From JAHZFN01 sp965149945 (GTDB lineage Bacteria > Bacillota > Dehalobacteriia > UBA4068 > UBA4997): DNA of 64,000 nucleotides. The notes beneath the pieces were generated by a model. The model searched no databases. It saw only the letters and a program-made list of their open reading frames with translations, and had not been told where the DNA came from. Position 1 is the first letter of the stretch, and every line of letters starts with the position of its first letter. The stretch lies in the NCBI GenBank assembly GCA_965149945.1, contig CBCTTQ010000002.1:101310-165309 (forward strand). Reading direction: 5' to 3'. Both the position numbers and the translations under genes were made by a program. Shown in pieces: positions 18,808 to 27,435 of the stretch.

Positions 18808-18847
18808 AAAGAAAATGCGTAAGTCCTTTTGTCTGGACTTACGCATT
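18808..18847 (-). terminator. Terminator-like hairpin between the ClC and MFS genes
   Basis: On the minus strand AATGCGTAAGTCC and GGACTTACGCATT (13 base pairs) enclose an 8-base loop and are followed by a T-rich tail. It probably ends the ClC transcript. Only about 35 bases separate it from the MFS start, leaving little room for a separate MFS promoter, so an attenuator role is also possible. Confidence 0.7.
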
Positions 18848-18988
18848 GATGCCGCTCAACATACTCTTATTTTATCATGTTCCATTAAAAAAAGTCAAAG
18901 AAAATTTTATTACTTTTTAGCAAAATCCACCTTGTTTTGAGACAATCCTTCCCTCTTTTCGAAAGATTCCCTATCCCAACCAATCACT

Positions 18989-20317
18989 TCAGGCGCGCGG
19001 GCTCGTTTCTTCCCTCGCTCCCGCAGCAGAGCCGCGGGCAGCTCGTTTATCCTTTAATTTTTGACGCATCGCCGCTCGTTTGGCGTCTCGTTTGCCGTCT
19101 CCAAAAAAATCCGGTAACAGCGAAACCAAAAAAGACGTTCCCAAAATCCACAAGAATCCATCGGCGGGGAAACAAAGCATCAGCAACATAGCCACCGCCA
19201 CCGGCATCCGCATGATGGTGCTCATCAGCGCTGCCGTTACCACAGAACAGCAAAACACCGCGTTGCAGGGAAACACCGCCGCACAAGCATATCCAACACA
19301 AACCCCGCAGAAAATCGCCGGGAAAAAATTACCGCCGCGCCAGCCAAATTTTAAACAAAGATGAATCAAAACAATCTTCACTGCTGCTGTTATAAACAAT
19401 AAACTCGCACTGTACGCTTCCGGCGCGGCGATGAGCTCCGCCATCTCCGCTTCGCCGGAAAACAAGGAAAGAGGCAGCGCCATGCCCATGATTCCTAAAA
19501 TCAATCCGGATCCTACCGCGCAAAGGAAACGCTTTTCTCGAAAAGGCGCCGCCAATCTGGCAGTCAATCGATCCAGCGCCTTGAACTCCAAACCAAACAG
19601 CACCCCGAACACCAACAAAGGTACAAAAAACAACAACTCTCTTTTCCCCACCTGAAAAGCTTCATCAAAACGAGGCAGTCCCGTGCCACCGCCAAAAATC
19701 CGTGACAACAAAATGCAAATCAACAAACCGCCGAAAATAGCAAAAATATTTTGTAAAAGCTTCTGCCTCTTTGGCAATACCAGTGTTTCCTGCCCCTCTA
19801 ACTCCCGTTCAATGGGCCAAACAAAACCAAACAAAGGAGAACCGAATATGATAGATAAAGTAGAAGAAACTCCGATTTCTTTCAGCTGCGCCAATGCCCG
19901 ATGAGCAAAGCGGAAGCGATCTCCCGCCCAACAGCAAAGCCCCACAATCACGCCGGTCAAACCGGCTTCGGGGCCGACCGACCCACCGAAAATAAGCGGC
20001 AAAAGAGCCGCCAACAGCATCATCGGCACTTGCTGATAATGATAGGTTCCGGTGGTTTTCACCTCCGCCATAACCTCTTCTAACTCATCAGGGCAAGAAC
20101 CGTAATACTTTTGCAACAAACCGATGAGAACACCGCCTATTAAACAAATCAGCAGGGGATAATAAGGGATCCCCCAAAAGGCGGGTAATATTTCCCACAA
20201 AAAATCAATACACAGATGCATGACTCGCATAAAACCCCAGATCACCGCGCCGATGACCGCGCCCATACATACCGCCAGTAATACTATAATCAATTGATTT
20301 TCCGATGTTCGTTTCAC
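18989..20317 (-). CDS. ClC-family chloride channel/transporter
   Basis: A 442-residue polytopic membrane protein of the ClC superfamily, with about 10 or more hydrophobic segments and a basic cytoplasmic tail after residue 410. GGSVGPEAGL at 111-120 corresponds to the selectivity-filter helix that is normally GREGP, and GWRGGNFFPAIF to the GxFxP filter helix. The residue matching the gating glutamate is Val114 here. The canonical GSGIP motif is also not apparent (YYGSCPDE stands near that place). Passive anion flux rather than tight Cl-/H+ exchange is therefore an inference. The start is GTG with AAGGG upstream. Confidence 0.85.
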   Translation of the reverse strand: MKRTSENQLIIVLLAVCMGAVIGAVIWGFMRVMHLCIDFLWEILPAFWGIPYYPLLICLIGGVLIGLLQKYYGSCPDELEEVMAEVKTTGTYHYQQVPMMLLAALLPLIFGGSVGPEAGLTGVIVGLCCWAGDRFRFAHRALAQLKEIGVSSTLSIIFGSPLFGFVWPIERELEGQETLVLPKRQKLLQNIFAIFGGLLICILLSRIFGGGTGLPRFDEAFQVGKRELLFFVPLLVFGVLFGLEFKALDRLTARLAAPFREKRFLCAVGSGLILGIMGMALPLSLFSGEAEMAELIAAPEAYSASLLFITAAVKIVLIHLCLKFGWRGGNFFPAIFCGVCVGYACAAVFPCNAVFCCSVVTAALMSTIMRMPVAVAMLLMLCFPADGFLWILGTSFLVSLLPDFFGDGKRDAKRAAMRQKLKDKRAARGSAAGAREETSPRA

Positions 20318-20382
20318 CGTATTTTTGCCCTTCTTTCCTCTGTAATCAGTGTTTTTTCGTATTTTGAGAGCTTGTCTCTTTC

Positions 20383-20411
20383 ATTATAATCAATTCTTTC
20401 CAAAAGCACAA
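20383..20411 (-). promoter_or_regulatory. Promoter of the ClC gene
   Basis: On the minus strand TTGTGC (20406-20411), a 17-base spacer, then TATAAT (20383-20388). The start codon follows about 65 bases downstream. Confidence 0.6.
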
Positions 20412-20445
20412 GAACCTAAGGGTCCTGCTCCCCTCGCGCATAAAA

Positions 20446-20480
20446 AAAAGGCTTTAAAAAATTTTAAAGCCTTTTTTTCT
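20446..20480. terminator. Bidirectional terminator after the superoxide reductase gene
   Basis: GGCTTTAAAA and TTTTAAAGCC pair and are flanked by A8 on one side and T7 on the other. It works best for the minus-strand gene ending at 20511. Confidence 0.85.
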
Positions 20481-20510
20481 TATTTGATCAGTTTGGTAAA
20501 ACTTTTGAAA

Positions 20511-21107
20511 TTATTTTTGCATAATTTCAGAAATGGCGTCCATGATTTTATCATGACAACCGCCACAGCCGGTAGAGCATTTCGTAATATCCTGTACATC
20601 TTTAAAAGCGTTTACCGCGTCTCCGATGCTGCTGCTCTGTTCCAATGCCGCTTCTACATCCGCATAAGATACATTTTTACATTTGCAGATAATGTGTTCT
20701 TTGGGCGCGTATTTGTTTACGGGTTTTTCCACCGCTTTTTTCCAAAGACCATGCAGGTTGCAGTAAGCATAGGCGCTCAAAACCTCATCGCTGTCGCAGA
20801 TCATGAATTCCGCGACGGGTTTTTCACCGACTACCAAAGGTTTGCGCTGATTGCCTTCTTTGGTATGGAGCACAATCCAACCGATATAATGTTCTTCGGC
20901 CATGGGGTGTTCCACTTCGCCGACGGAAACCGTTACTTTGTTGCCGTTTACTTCCACAACGGGAACATGTTTTTCTGTCGCGGCGTCAACCGAACCGGGA
21001 ACCAGTTCGGTCATTTTTTTACCGCAGCAAACCAGCGGCACACCGTGGTCTTCAATAAAGGCGACAATATTGCCGCAGACTTCACATTTAAAAAATTTCA
21101 ATTCCAT
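20511..21107 (-). CDS. dfx: Desulfoferrodoxin-type superoxide reductase fused to a BFD-like [2Fe-2S] domain
   Basis: A 198-residue protein, about 70 longer than ordinary desulfoferrodoxin. Residues 1-36 form the desulforedoxin FeS4 site (Cys8, Cys11, Cys27, Cys28). Residues 37-127 are the superoxide reductase domain with His47, His67, His73, Cys116 and His119 as expected iron ligands (HVPV, EHPMAEEHYIGWI, CNLHGLWK). Residues 138-195 form a BFD-like domain with Cys141-x-Cys143 and Cys181-xx-Cys184, plus Cys177. The enzyme reduces superoxide to peroxide without making oxygen. The added cluster may be an electron entry point. It lies 40 bases downstream of the flavodiiron gene, so co-transcription is likely. 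Confidence 0.88.
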   Translation of the reverse strand: MELKFFKCEVCGNIVAFIEDHGVPLVCCGKKMTELVPGSVDAATEKHVPVVEVNGNKVTVSVGEVEHPMAEEHYIGWIVLHTKEGNQRKPLVVGEKPVAEFMICDSDEVLSAYAYCNLHGLWKKAVEKPVNKYAPKEHIICKCKNVSYADVEAALEQSSSIGDAVNAFKDVQDITKCSTGCGGCHDKIMDAISEIMQK

Positions 21108-21147
21108 GTTATCTCCTCCTTCATGCCTTACTCAATAAATTTTTCCC

Positions 21148-22995
21148 TTAGCCGAGGGGCTCAAAATCCGCCGCTCCGTGTTTGCAAAGAGGACAAATGA
21201 AGTCCGGCGGCAAGGTTTCTCCTTCATATACATAACCGCAGATTTTGCATACCCAGCCTTTTTTCTTCTGAGCAGAAGGCTGCGGTTTGGGTTTAATGTG
21301 TTCAAAATAATAAGAATACGTAACAGAAGGAACATCGGAAAGTACCTGTGCCTCTGTCACATCGGCGATAAACAGCGTATGGGTTTCAAATTCCAAGCTG
21401 TCCACCACTTTGGCGGAAAGATAGGCGTTGGTATTTTCGGGAACATAGCGCAGACCATTGGCGCTTCGGTCAAAATATCCGCATCCTTCAAATTTATCGG
21501 TATCCCGACCGCTGCTGAATCCAAACTGCTGGAACTGGTGGAAAGTAGCGTCCTGGCTCAATACGGACACATTGAATTCGCCGGTTTTTTTGATCACTTC
21601 ATTGGTGTAGTTGGCTTTATTGATTGCCACCGTAATACGCTTGGGCGAATCAGTCAACTGTGTTACGGTATTCACAATACAACCGCTGTCTCTCTGTCCA
21701 TCATTGACAGTCACCACATACAGACCATAGGACAGCGTAAACATAGCGGCAGGGTTAATTTCTCCGGGAACATTGTCAGCCACGGCGGATTTTTTCTTGC
21801 CGACGGAAGCCGCAATAGCATCCACCAAACGATCCAACGCTTCCAGTTGATCTTCTTTCAAAGAAGACTTGACGGTCAACGGATCGGAAATAAATTCTGT
21901 TCCGGGAGTTTTTTCCAAAATTTCCCGCATCAAAGCGCCACTGGTGGGCGCCCAGGAACCGTTTTCAATCAACGCGATTTTACGATTTTGGATATTATGG
22001 GCAGCAATGTCATGAAGCAGATTTTCCATCTGTACGAAGATGCCCGCGTTGTAAGTCGTAGAGGCAAATACCAAATGACTGTAACGGAAGGCCGCCGCCA
22101 CAATATCAGAAGGCGGTGTAACAGATACATCATACATCACGGTTTTGATGCCTTTATCCGCTAATTTGCAGGCAACGATTTCCGCGGTATTTTCCGTATT
22201 GCCGTAAACGGACGCGTAAGCGATCATCACAGCGTTTTCTTCCGGTGTATAACTGCTCCAAAGTTTATATTTTTCAATGAAATCATTGAGACGTTTTCTC
22301 CAAACAAAACCATGAAGAGGACAAATCATCTTAATATTGACAGTAGAAGCTTTTTCCAGCAAAGCCTGTACCTGCTGACCGTATTTACCGACGATGTTGG
22401 TATAATACCGGCGCGCCTCGTCCATAAAATCTCTGCCGAAATCTACTTCATCGGCAAAAATAGGACCGTTTAAAGCGCCAAAGGTACCAAAAGCATCGGC
22501 GCTGAAGAGAATCTCTTCATCCAAATCATAGGTAACCATTACTTCCGGCCAATGAACCATCGGAGCCATCAAAAATGTATAAGTGTGTTTGCCGGTGCAA
22601 AGGACATCCCCTTCCTCCACCAATTTTACTCGAGAATCAATGTCAAAATCAAAATATTGTTTGATCATCTGGTGGATCTTCGCATTGCAGACAATAGTCA
22701 CTTCGGGATAGCGCAAAACCAACTCTCCCATTGTAGCGGCATGGTCCGGTTCCATATGCTGCACAACCAGATAATCCAGCTTTCTGCCTTGTAAAACATG
22801 GGCAATGTTTTCAAAAAACACCTTGGATACGGCCTTATCCACCGTATCAAACACAACGGTCTGCTCGTCCAACAGCAGATAGGAATTGTAGGAAACTCCA
22901 TCCGGCACAGAATAAACTCCTTCAAACATGGCCAGACGTCGGTCGTTCCCACCAATCCAAGTCAGATCATCAGTGATTTTTTTCACGCAATACAT
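21148..22995 (-). CDS. Four-domain flavodiiron protein (MBL diiron, flavodoxin, flavin reductase, rubredoxin)
   Basis: A 615-residue oxygen or nitric oxide reductase. Residues 1-250: metallo-beta-lactamase-like diiron domain with HMEPDH, MVHWPE, SADAFG and PLHGF, supplying the full ligand set. Residues 255-395: flavodoxin-like FMN domain (YASVYGNTENTA). Residues 415-560: flavin reductase-like split-barrel domain. Residues 578-615: rubredoxin with CKICGYVYEG and CPLCKHG. Simple FprA proteins have only the first two domains; here the electron chain is built into one chain, probably allowing direct use of NAD(P)H or ferredoxin-linked flavin. AGGAGG precedes the ATG. First gene of a detoxification operon with dfx, divergent from a Crp/Fnr regulator. 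Confidence 0.92.
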   Translation of the reverse strand: MYCVKKITDDLTWIGGNDRRLAMFEGVYSVPDGVSYNSYLLLDEQTVVFDTVDKAVSKVFFENIAHVLQGRKLDYLVVQHMEPDHAATMGELVLRYPEVTIVCNAKIHQMIKQYFDFDIDSRVKLVEEGDVLCTGKHTYTFLMAPMVHWPEVMVTYDLDEEILFSADAFGTFGALNGPIFADEVDFGRDFMDEARRYYTNIVGKYGQQVQALLEKASTVNIKMICPLHGFVWRKRLNDFIEKYKLWSSYTPEENAVMIAYASVYGNTENTAEIVACKLADKGIKTVMYDVSVTPPSDIVAAAFRYSHLVFASTTYNAGIFVQMENLLHDIAAHNIQNRKIALIENGSWAPTSGALMREILEKTPGTEFISDPLTVKSSLKEDQLEALDRLVDAIAASVGKKKSAVADNVPGEINPAAMFTLSYGLYVVTVNDGQRDSGCIVNTVTQLTDSPKRITVAINKANYTNEVIKKTGEFNVSVLSQDATFHQFQQFGFSSGRDTDKFEGCGYFDRSANGLRYVPENTNAYLSAKVVDSLEFETHTLFIADVTEAQVLSDVPSVTYSYYFEHIKPKPQPSAQKKKGWVCKICGYVYEGETLPPDFICPLCKHGAADFEPLG

Positions 22996-23129
22996 TCTTG
23001 AATACCTCCTTAAATTGGATTTTTCCGCATATGACGCAGAAACGGATAATGTTTATTTTTACTAAATTCTTTGTTCTCTATTCATTTTTCCTTATGTATT
23101 TATTGTAAAACAAACCCCGAAAAGGATGT

Positions 23130-23143
23130 GTAGATTTTTCTAC
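23130..23143. promoter_or_regulatory. Inverted repeat upstream of the Crp/Fnr gene
   Basis: GTAGA-TTTT-TCTAC lies 6 bases before the -35 of the regulator promoter, in the divergent interval shared with the flavodiiron operon. It is a candidate operator for the regulator; the spacing differs from classic Fnr or Crp boxes. Confidence 0.35.
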
Positions 23144-23149
23144 TTTTTC

Positions 23150-23178
23150 TTGAATAAGATGAAAAAATGCGATATAAT
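23150..23178 (+). promoter_or_regulatory. Promoter of the Crp/Fnr-type regulator
   Basis: TTGAAT (23150-23155), a 17-base spacer, then TATAAT (23173-23178), with transcription starting about 25 bases before the ATG. Confidence 0.75.
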
Positions 23179-23209
23179 TTAAGTATAGACGCGCGATGGA
23201 GGAAAAATC

Positions 23210-23848
23210 ATGGAACAAATTGCTCTTTTCAACAACATTCCCTCTGACCAGCTCAATCAATTGCTGGCTTGTTTTCAACCTGTGGTCAAGGAGTTTCAAA
23301 CAGGGGAAACCATTATGCAAAATTCGTATAACAATAAAAAAATTGGCATTTTGCTCAGCGGCAACGCTCATATGTATTCATTCGACGCGGAAGGGGTTTC
23401 CGCGGTACTGGAACATTATACCGTCAATTCCGTCTTTGGGGAATATTTCATGTCTCCCATTGAATCTTTGGAATATCTCATCGAAGCAGACAGCAATTGC
23501 TCGGTGCTTTTTATGGATTACCACCACATGATCCACCCCTGTCAAAAAGCCTGCGAACATCATTCCCAACTCATCGGCAACATGATTCAGATGACTGCCC
23601 AGAAGGTGCGTCTTTTGACATTGCGTATTAATTTCCTCAGTCAAAAAACCGTACGCCAAAAACTCCTGGCTTACTTGGAACACCAAAGCCTTTTACAACA
23701 ATCAAAAACCTTCACCATTCCCATTTCTCTGGTAGAATTGGCCGAATACCTTTGTGTCGACCGAAGCGCCGTTATGAAAGAATTGCACCATCTGCGCAAT
23801 GAAAAACAAATCCTCTCCAAAGGCAGAAAATTTACGCTGTTGGTCTAA
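23210..23848 (+). CDS. Crp/Fnr family transcriptional regulator
   Basis: A 212-residue regulator. Residues 1-120 form a cyclic nucleotide-binding-like beta barrel (GILLSGNAHMYS, SVFGEYFMSP) without the conserved cAMP phosphate-binding arginine-serine pair. Residues 125-150 are the dimer helix, and 160-210 a winged helix with VELAEYLCVDRSAVMKELHHL as recognition helix region. There is no N-terminal Fnr-type cysteine cluster; the cysteines at about 104 and 108 are in the barrel. The divergent partner is the flavodiiron-dfx operon, so it is the likely controller of oxygen or nitrosative defence. GGAGG lies upstream of the ATG. Confidence 0.88.
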   Translation: MEQIALFNNIPSDQLNQLLACFQPVVKEFQTGETIMQNSYNNKKIGILLSGNAHMYSFDAEGVSAVLEHYTVNSVFGEYFMSPIESLEYLIEADSNCSVLFMDYHHMIHPCQKACEHHSQLIGNMIQMTAQKVRLLTLRINFLSQKTVRQKLLAYLEHQSLLQQSKTFTIPISLVELAEYLCVDRSAVMKELHHLRNEKQILSKGRKFTLLV

Positions 23849-23871
23849 TTCCATGAAAAGGAGGAATCATC

Positions 23872-24054
23872 ATGGATACCGCTAAAACCATTATTTGCGT
23901 GCTTTTATCCATCGCCGGTGTCTTCACTTGCGCAGTAGGAATCATTCTGTGGCAATGGGTACGAGAAATTCCCACCACAGCGGTTTTTTTGGTAGTAGGG
24001 TTGTTGTTCATTGCCTGCGGCGTCGGCATTTTAAAACAGCGCGATAAACCTTGA
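23872..24054 (+). CDS. Small two-helix membrane protein
   Basis: A 60-residue protein with two hydrophobic segments (about 6-27 and 37-52) separated by a short loop WVREIPTT, and a basic end KQRDKP. I do not recognise the family. It is probably real: AAAAGGAGG stands 8 bases before the ATG, it follows the Crp/Fnr gene by 23 bases on the same strand, and a terminator follows it directly. Co-transcription with the regulator suggests a link to the same stress response, but the function is unknown. Confidence 0.7.
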   Translation: MDTAKTIICVLLSIAGVFTCAVGIILWQWVREIPTTAVFLVVGLLFIACGVGILKQRDKP

Positions 24055-24090
24055 TATTTTCACCAATAATAAGTTTCGTCCTTCATTTGG

Positions 24091-24130
24091 AAAAGGCATG
24101 ACCCATCAAAAAGTCATGCCTTTTGTTTTT
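24091..24130. terminator. Bidirectional terminator between the small membrane protein gene and metK
   Basis: AAAAGGCATGAC pairs with GTCATGCCTTTT over 12 base pairs; it serves the convergent plus-strand regulator unit and the minus-strand metK operon. Confidence 0.88.
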
Positions 24131-24132
24131 AC

Positions 24133-25263
24133 CTATAAATTTTTCAAATAATCGACATCGTTCAATTTTTCCCATGGATAGGACGGGTTTCCGAAATGAC
24201 CGTAAACAGCCGTTTGTTGGAAAATCGGTCGCCGCAAACCAAAACGATCGATGATTGCCTGCGGACGCATGTCAAAATGCTCCATCACCGCTCGGGCAAT
24301 TCGATCATCCGGCAGTCTGCCCGTACCGAAAGTATCCACATAAACAGAAACCGGTTCCGCAATGCCTATGGCATAAGCCAATTGGATTTCGCATTTTTTG
24401 GCCAATCCCGCCGCAACAATATTTTTCGCGATATAACGCGCCATATACGTCGCGGAACGATCCACCTTCGTCGCGTCTTTGCCGGAGAAAGCCCCGCCGC
24501 CGTGCCGCGCCATGCCGCCGTAAGTATCCACAATAATTTTTCTTCCGGTCAAACCGGTATCCGCCGCCGGGCCGCCTTTGACAAAACGGCCGGTAGGATT
24601 GATATGATATTTGGTATCCTTGTCCAACATATCCGCAGGCAAAACAGGTAAAATTACTTTTTCCAACATCGCCTGACGCAATTCCTCAATGGAAATTTTC
24701 TCATTATGCTGAGTAGAAAGAACCACCGCTTCGATGCGCAGCGGTTTGTCGTCGTCATATTCCACTGTTACTTGGGATTTACCGTCGGGACGCAGCCAGT
24801 TCAATTCGCAGTTTTTACGAACTTCCGCCAAACGCCGTGTTAACCGATGTGCCAAATAAATAGGCAGCGGCATATACTCTTCCGTTTCAGTGCAAGCATA
24901 ACCGAACATAATTCCTTGGTCCCCGGCGCCTCCCACCAAATCATTGGTACCCAGTGCGATATCGCCGCTCTGCTCATCAATACTGGTAAGCACGGCACAG
25001 GTATGCCCGTCAAAACAAACTTCCGCTCGGTCATATCCGATTTTACAAATGGTATCTCGGGCGATTTTCGCGATATCAATATAGCAATCGGTAGAAATTT
25101 CTCCACAGATTACCACCATGCCTGTCGTCAAAAAAGTTTCGCAGGCAACACGACCGTTGGGATCTTTTGCCAAGATGTTATCTAAAATCGCATCGGAAAT
25201 CTGATCCGCCACCTTGTCCGGATGTCCTTCTGTTACAGATTCCGATGTAAACAATTTGCGCAT
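24133..25263 (-). CDS. metK: S-adenosylmethionine synthetase
   Basis: A 376-residue enzyme that makes SAM from ATP and methionine. The N-terminal SVTEGHPDKVADQISDA block, GEISTDCYIDI, and the signature hexapeptide region GAGDQGIMFGYA are present, as is GGGAFSGKDATKVDRSA near the C-terminus. The start is ATG 25263, six bases after GAGGTG; the GTG at 25272 overlaps that site. It ends a minus-strand run that begins with yicC. Only 18 bases separate it from coaBC, and there is no SAM riboswitch in that gap. Confidence 0.95.
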   Translation of the reverse strand: MRKLFTSESVTEGHPDKVADQISDAILDNILAKDPNGRVACETFLTTGMVVICGEISTDCYIDIAKIARDTICKIGYDRAEVCFDGHTCAVLTSIDEQSGDIALGTNDLVGGAGDQGIMFGYACTETEEYMPLPIYLAHRLTRRLAEVRKNCELNWLRPDGKSQVTVEYDDDKPLRIEAVVLSTQHNEKISIEELRQAMLEKVILPVLPADMLDKDTKYHINPTGRFVKGGPAADTGLTGRKIIVDTYGGMARHGGGAFSGKDATKVDRSATYMARYIAKNIVAAGLAKKCEIQLAYAIGIAEPVSVYVDTFGTGRLPDDRIARAVMEHFDMRPQAIIDRFGLRRPIFQQTAVYGHFGNPSYPWEKLNDVDYLKNL

Positions 25264-25281
25264 TTGTTCCACCTCGTTTCC

Positions 25282-26481
25282 TTACAGTAAAGGAGCAATC
25301 GCGTCTAAAATATGGTTCGCCGCCTCATCTTTACTGCACTTTCCAAATTCCTGCACCGTGCCGTCCCGCCGCATCACCGTAATCACATTGGTATCCACAT
25401 CAAATCCGGCATCCGCACGGCTCACATCGTTAGCTACAATAAAATCAAGATTTTTCTCCGTCAATTTAGCTTTAGCGTAAGCTTGTACATCATGGGTTTC
25501 CGCGGCAAATCCCACTAAAATCTGGTGTGTCTTTTTCTCTCCCAATTCCCGCAGAATATCGGGATTTTTCACCAGCGTCAGAGTCATTTTTTCCGCTTGT
25601 TTTTTTATTTTCACCGGCGAAGGCGCCTTTACCGCATAATCAGCTACCGCCGCCGCCTTAACCACCAGATCTACCTGCTCATATTCCGCCAATACGGCTT
25701 GGCGCATTTCCGTCGCCGATCGTACCGAAATCGTTTGAATACGATTTTCGATCACCGGAGGTTTGATGGCGGTAGGACCGCTGATCAAAATCACCCGCGC
25801 TCCTCGTTTGGCGGCTGCCCGCGCGATGGCATATCCCATTTTACCGCTGCTGCGATTGGAAATATAGCGCACAGGATCAATGGCTTCTACTGTCGGTCCT
25901 GCCGTTACCAGCACTCGTTTATCCAAGAAATCCCGACGGGGCAGCAACGCCTCTGTCAATGCCTTTTGCAACACAGAGAAATCCGGCAGTTTGCCTTTCC
26001 CTTCATAGCCGCAGGCCAACATTCCTACGGCAGGTTCCACAATCTGCCAGCCCCTTTGACGCAAAATAGCCAAGTTTTCTTGAGTGGCGGGGTTTTCGTA
26101 CATATGCACGTTCATAGCCGGAGCCGCCAGCAAGGGACAGTCTGCTGCCAATATCGCCGAAGTCAGCGCGTCATCCGCAATACCATGAGCGGCTTTTGCT
26201 AAAAAATTAGCTGTCGCCGGAATCACAGCAAGCAAATCCGCGTTTTCCATCAACGTGATGTGTACCACCTGCCAACCGAATCCCGTCACGAACTCATCTA
26301 AAACCACAGGTCGTTTAGAAAGGGTCTGCAAAGTCAGCGGCGAAATAATCTTCGCCGCGTTTTCCGTCATTGCAACATGTACTTGGGCGCCGTTTTTGCT
26401 GAGCCAGCTTACTACATCCGCCGCTTTGTAAGCGGCAATGCCGCCGGTGATACCCAGGACGACTTTTTTTCCACTGAACAT
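25282..26481 (-). CDS. coaBC: Bifunctional phosphopantothenoylcysteine synthetase/decarboxylase
   Basis: A 399-residue fusion for two steps of coenzyme A synthesis. Residues 1-180 form the FMN-dependent decarboxylase CoaC with GITGGIAAYKA and the PAMNVHMYENP substrate loop. Residues 185-399 form the CTP-dependent ligase CoaB with TAGPTVEAIDPVRYISNRSSGKMG and KIKK. Length and domain order are standard. It lies 15 bases after rpoZ on the same strand. GAGGGAGG precedes the ATG. Confidence 0.95.
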   Translation of the reverse strand: MFSGKKVVLGITGGIAAYKAADVVSWLSKNGAQVHVAMTENAAKIISPLTLQTLSKRPVVLDEFVTGFGWQVVHITLMENADLLAVIPATANFLAKAAHGIADDALTSAILAADCPLLAAPAMNVHMYENPATQENLAILRQRGWQIVEPAVGMLACGYEGKGKLPDFSVLQKALTEALLPRRDFLDKRVLVTAGPTVEAIDPVRYISNRSSGKMGYAIARAAAKRGARVILISGPTAIKPPVIENRIQTISVRSATEMRQAVLAEYEQVDLVVKAAAVADYAVKAPSPVKIKKQAEKMTLTLVKNPDILRELGEKKTHQILVGFAAETHDVQAYAKAKLTEKNLDFIVANDVSRADAGFDVDTNVITVMRRDGTVQEFGKCSKDEAANHILDAIAPLL

Positions 26482-26496
26482 GTCTGCCTCCCTCGC

Positions 26497-26829
26497 CTAT
26501 TCTTCTGTATCTGCCGCTTTTTCAAGGGCCGGTGCGAAATCAGCTTCCGTTTCTTCTCCCCCGGAAGCAGTAGCCCCAACGCCGTCTTCCGTACCTGCCG
26601 CCATCGCCTGTAAAGCATCGCCGGCAGTTTCCTGGTTGCGATGACGCCACCGCAATTTGCCATCATAGATTTCATGCAAAGCCCGGGAAACAGGATTTAC
26701 CGAACCGGAACGGGACAATTCCGGATTATCCTCTGTAATCTGTCTGGCTCGCTTGGCCGCCACAGCGATCAGCGTATATCTGGAATCACACTTTTGTGTC
26801 AATTCATCAATATAAGGTTTATTCATCAT
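26497..26829 (-). CDS. rpoZ: RNA polymerase omega subunit
   Basis: A 110-residue omega subunit that stabilises the beta-prime chain. The conserved core DSRYTLIAVAAKRARQI is at residues 15-31, followed by the proline region NPVSRALHEIYDGKLRW. The protein continues with an Ala/Glu-rich acidic tail of about 40 residues, longer than the usual 65-75-residue form. AGGAGG is 10 bases upstream of the first of two adjacent ATGs. The gmk-rpoZ-coaBC order is widely conserved and supports the call. Confidence 0.9.
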   Translation of the reverse strand: MMNKPYIDELTQKCDSRYTLIAVAAKRARQITEDNPELSRSGSVNPVSRALHEIYDGKLRWRHRNQETAGDALQAMAAGTEDGVGATASGGEETEADFAPALEKAADTEE

Positions 26830-26877
26830 AACTCGATCGCCTCCTGATCATGTTCTCACATTAAAACAGAGTTCTGT

Positions 26878-27432
26878 TTATTGTTCTAAAAGCCGTTTAA
26901 TTTCAGCAACAACACGGTCTACCTGATCATTGACAACGACATAATCATAGTATTTCCGTTGTTCGTATTCATAAGCAAACCCATCCAGGCGTTTGCGAAT
27001 AACTTCATCACTGTCCGTTCCCCTGCCTCGCAGACGAGATTCCAATTCCTCTGCGCTGGGCGGCAGTAAAAAGAATAAGCGAGCTTTCGGCATTTTTTCC
27101 TTAACCTGCTTAGCGCCTCTGGTATCAATATCCAGCAGCACATGATAGCCGGCATCTATCTCGGCAAGCACGGAAGAACGTAATGTTCCGTAATAATTGC
27201 CATACACCTTTGCCCATTCCAGAAATTCGTCGTTTTCGATTTTTTTCTGAAAATCCTCCACAGAAAGGAAATGGTAATGGATTCCGTCTTTTTCCCCTTC
27301 TCGTCTGGTTCTGGTGGTGGCGGAGACCGAAAATTTAAAACGCTCATCTTCCAGCAAACGCCGACAGACCGTTCCTTTTCCGACACCGGACGGTCCGGAT
27401 ATAACCACTAACAGCCCTCTGCGATTTGACAT
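26878..27432 (-). CDS. gmk: Guanylate kinase
   Basis: A 184-residue P-loop kinase that converts GMP to GDP. P-loop SGPSGVGKGT is at residues 12-21, TTRTRREGEKDGIHY is the GMP-binding region, and LLDIDTRGAKQVKE is the conserved Walker B-like stretch. Length is normal for bacteria. It starts 3 bases after the remA stop, so translation is probably coupled. Confidence 0.95.
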   Translation of the reverse strand: MSNRRGLLVVISGPSGVGKGTVCRRLLEDERFKFSVSATTRTRREGEKDGIHYHFLSVEDFQKKIENDEFLEWAKVYGNYYGTLRSSVLAEIDAGYHVLLDIDTRGAKQVKEKMPKARLFFLLPPSAEELESRLRGRGTDSDEVIRKRLDGFAYEYEQRKYYDYVVVNDQVDRVVAEIKRLLEQ

Positions 27433-27435
27433 TTT

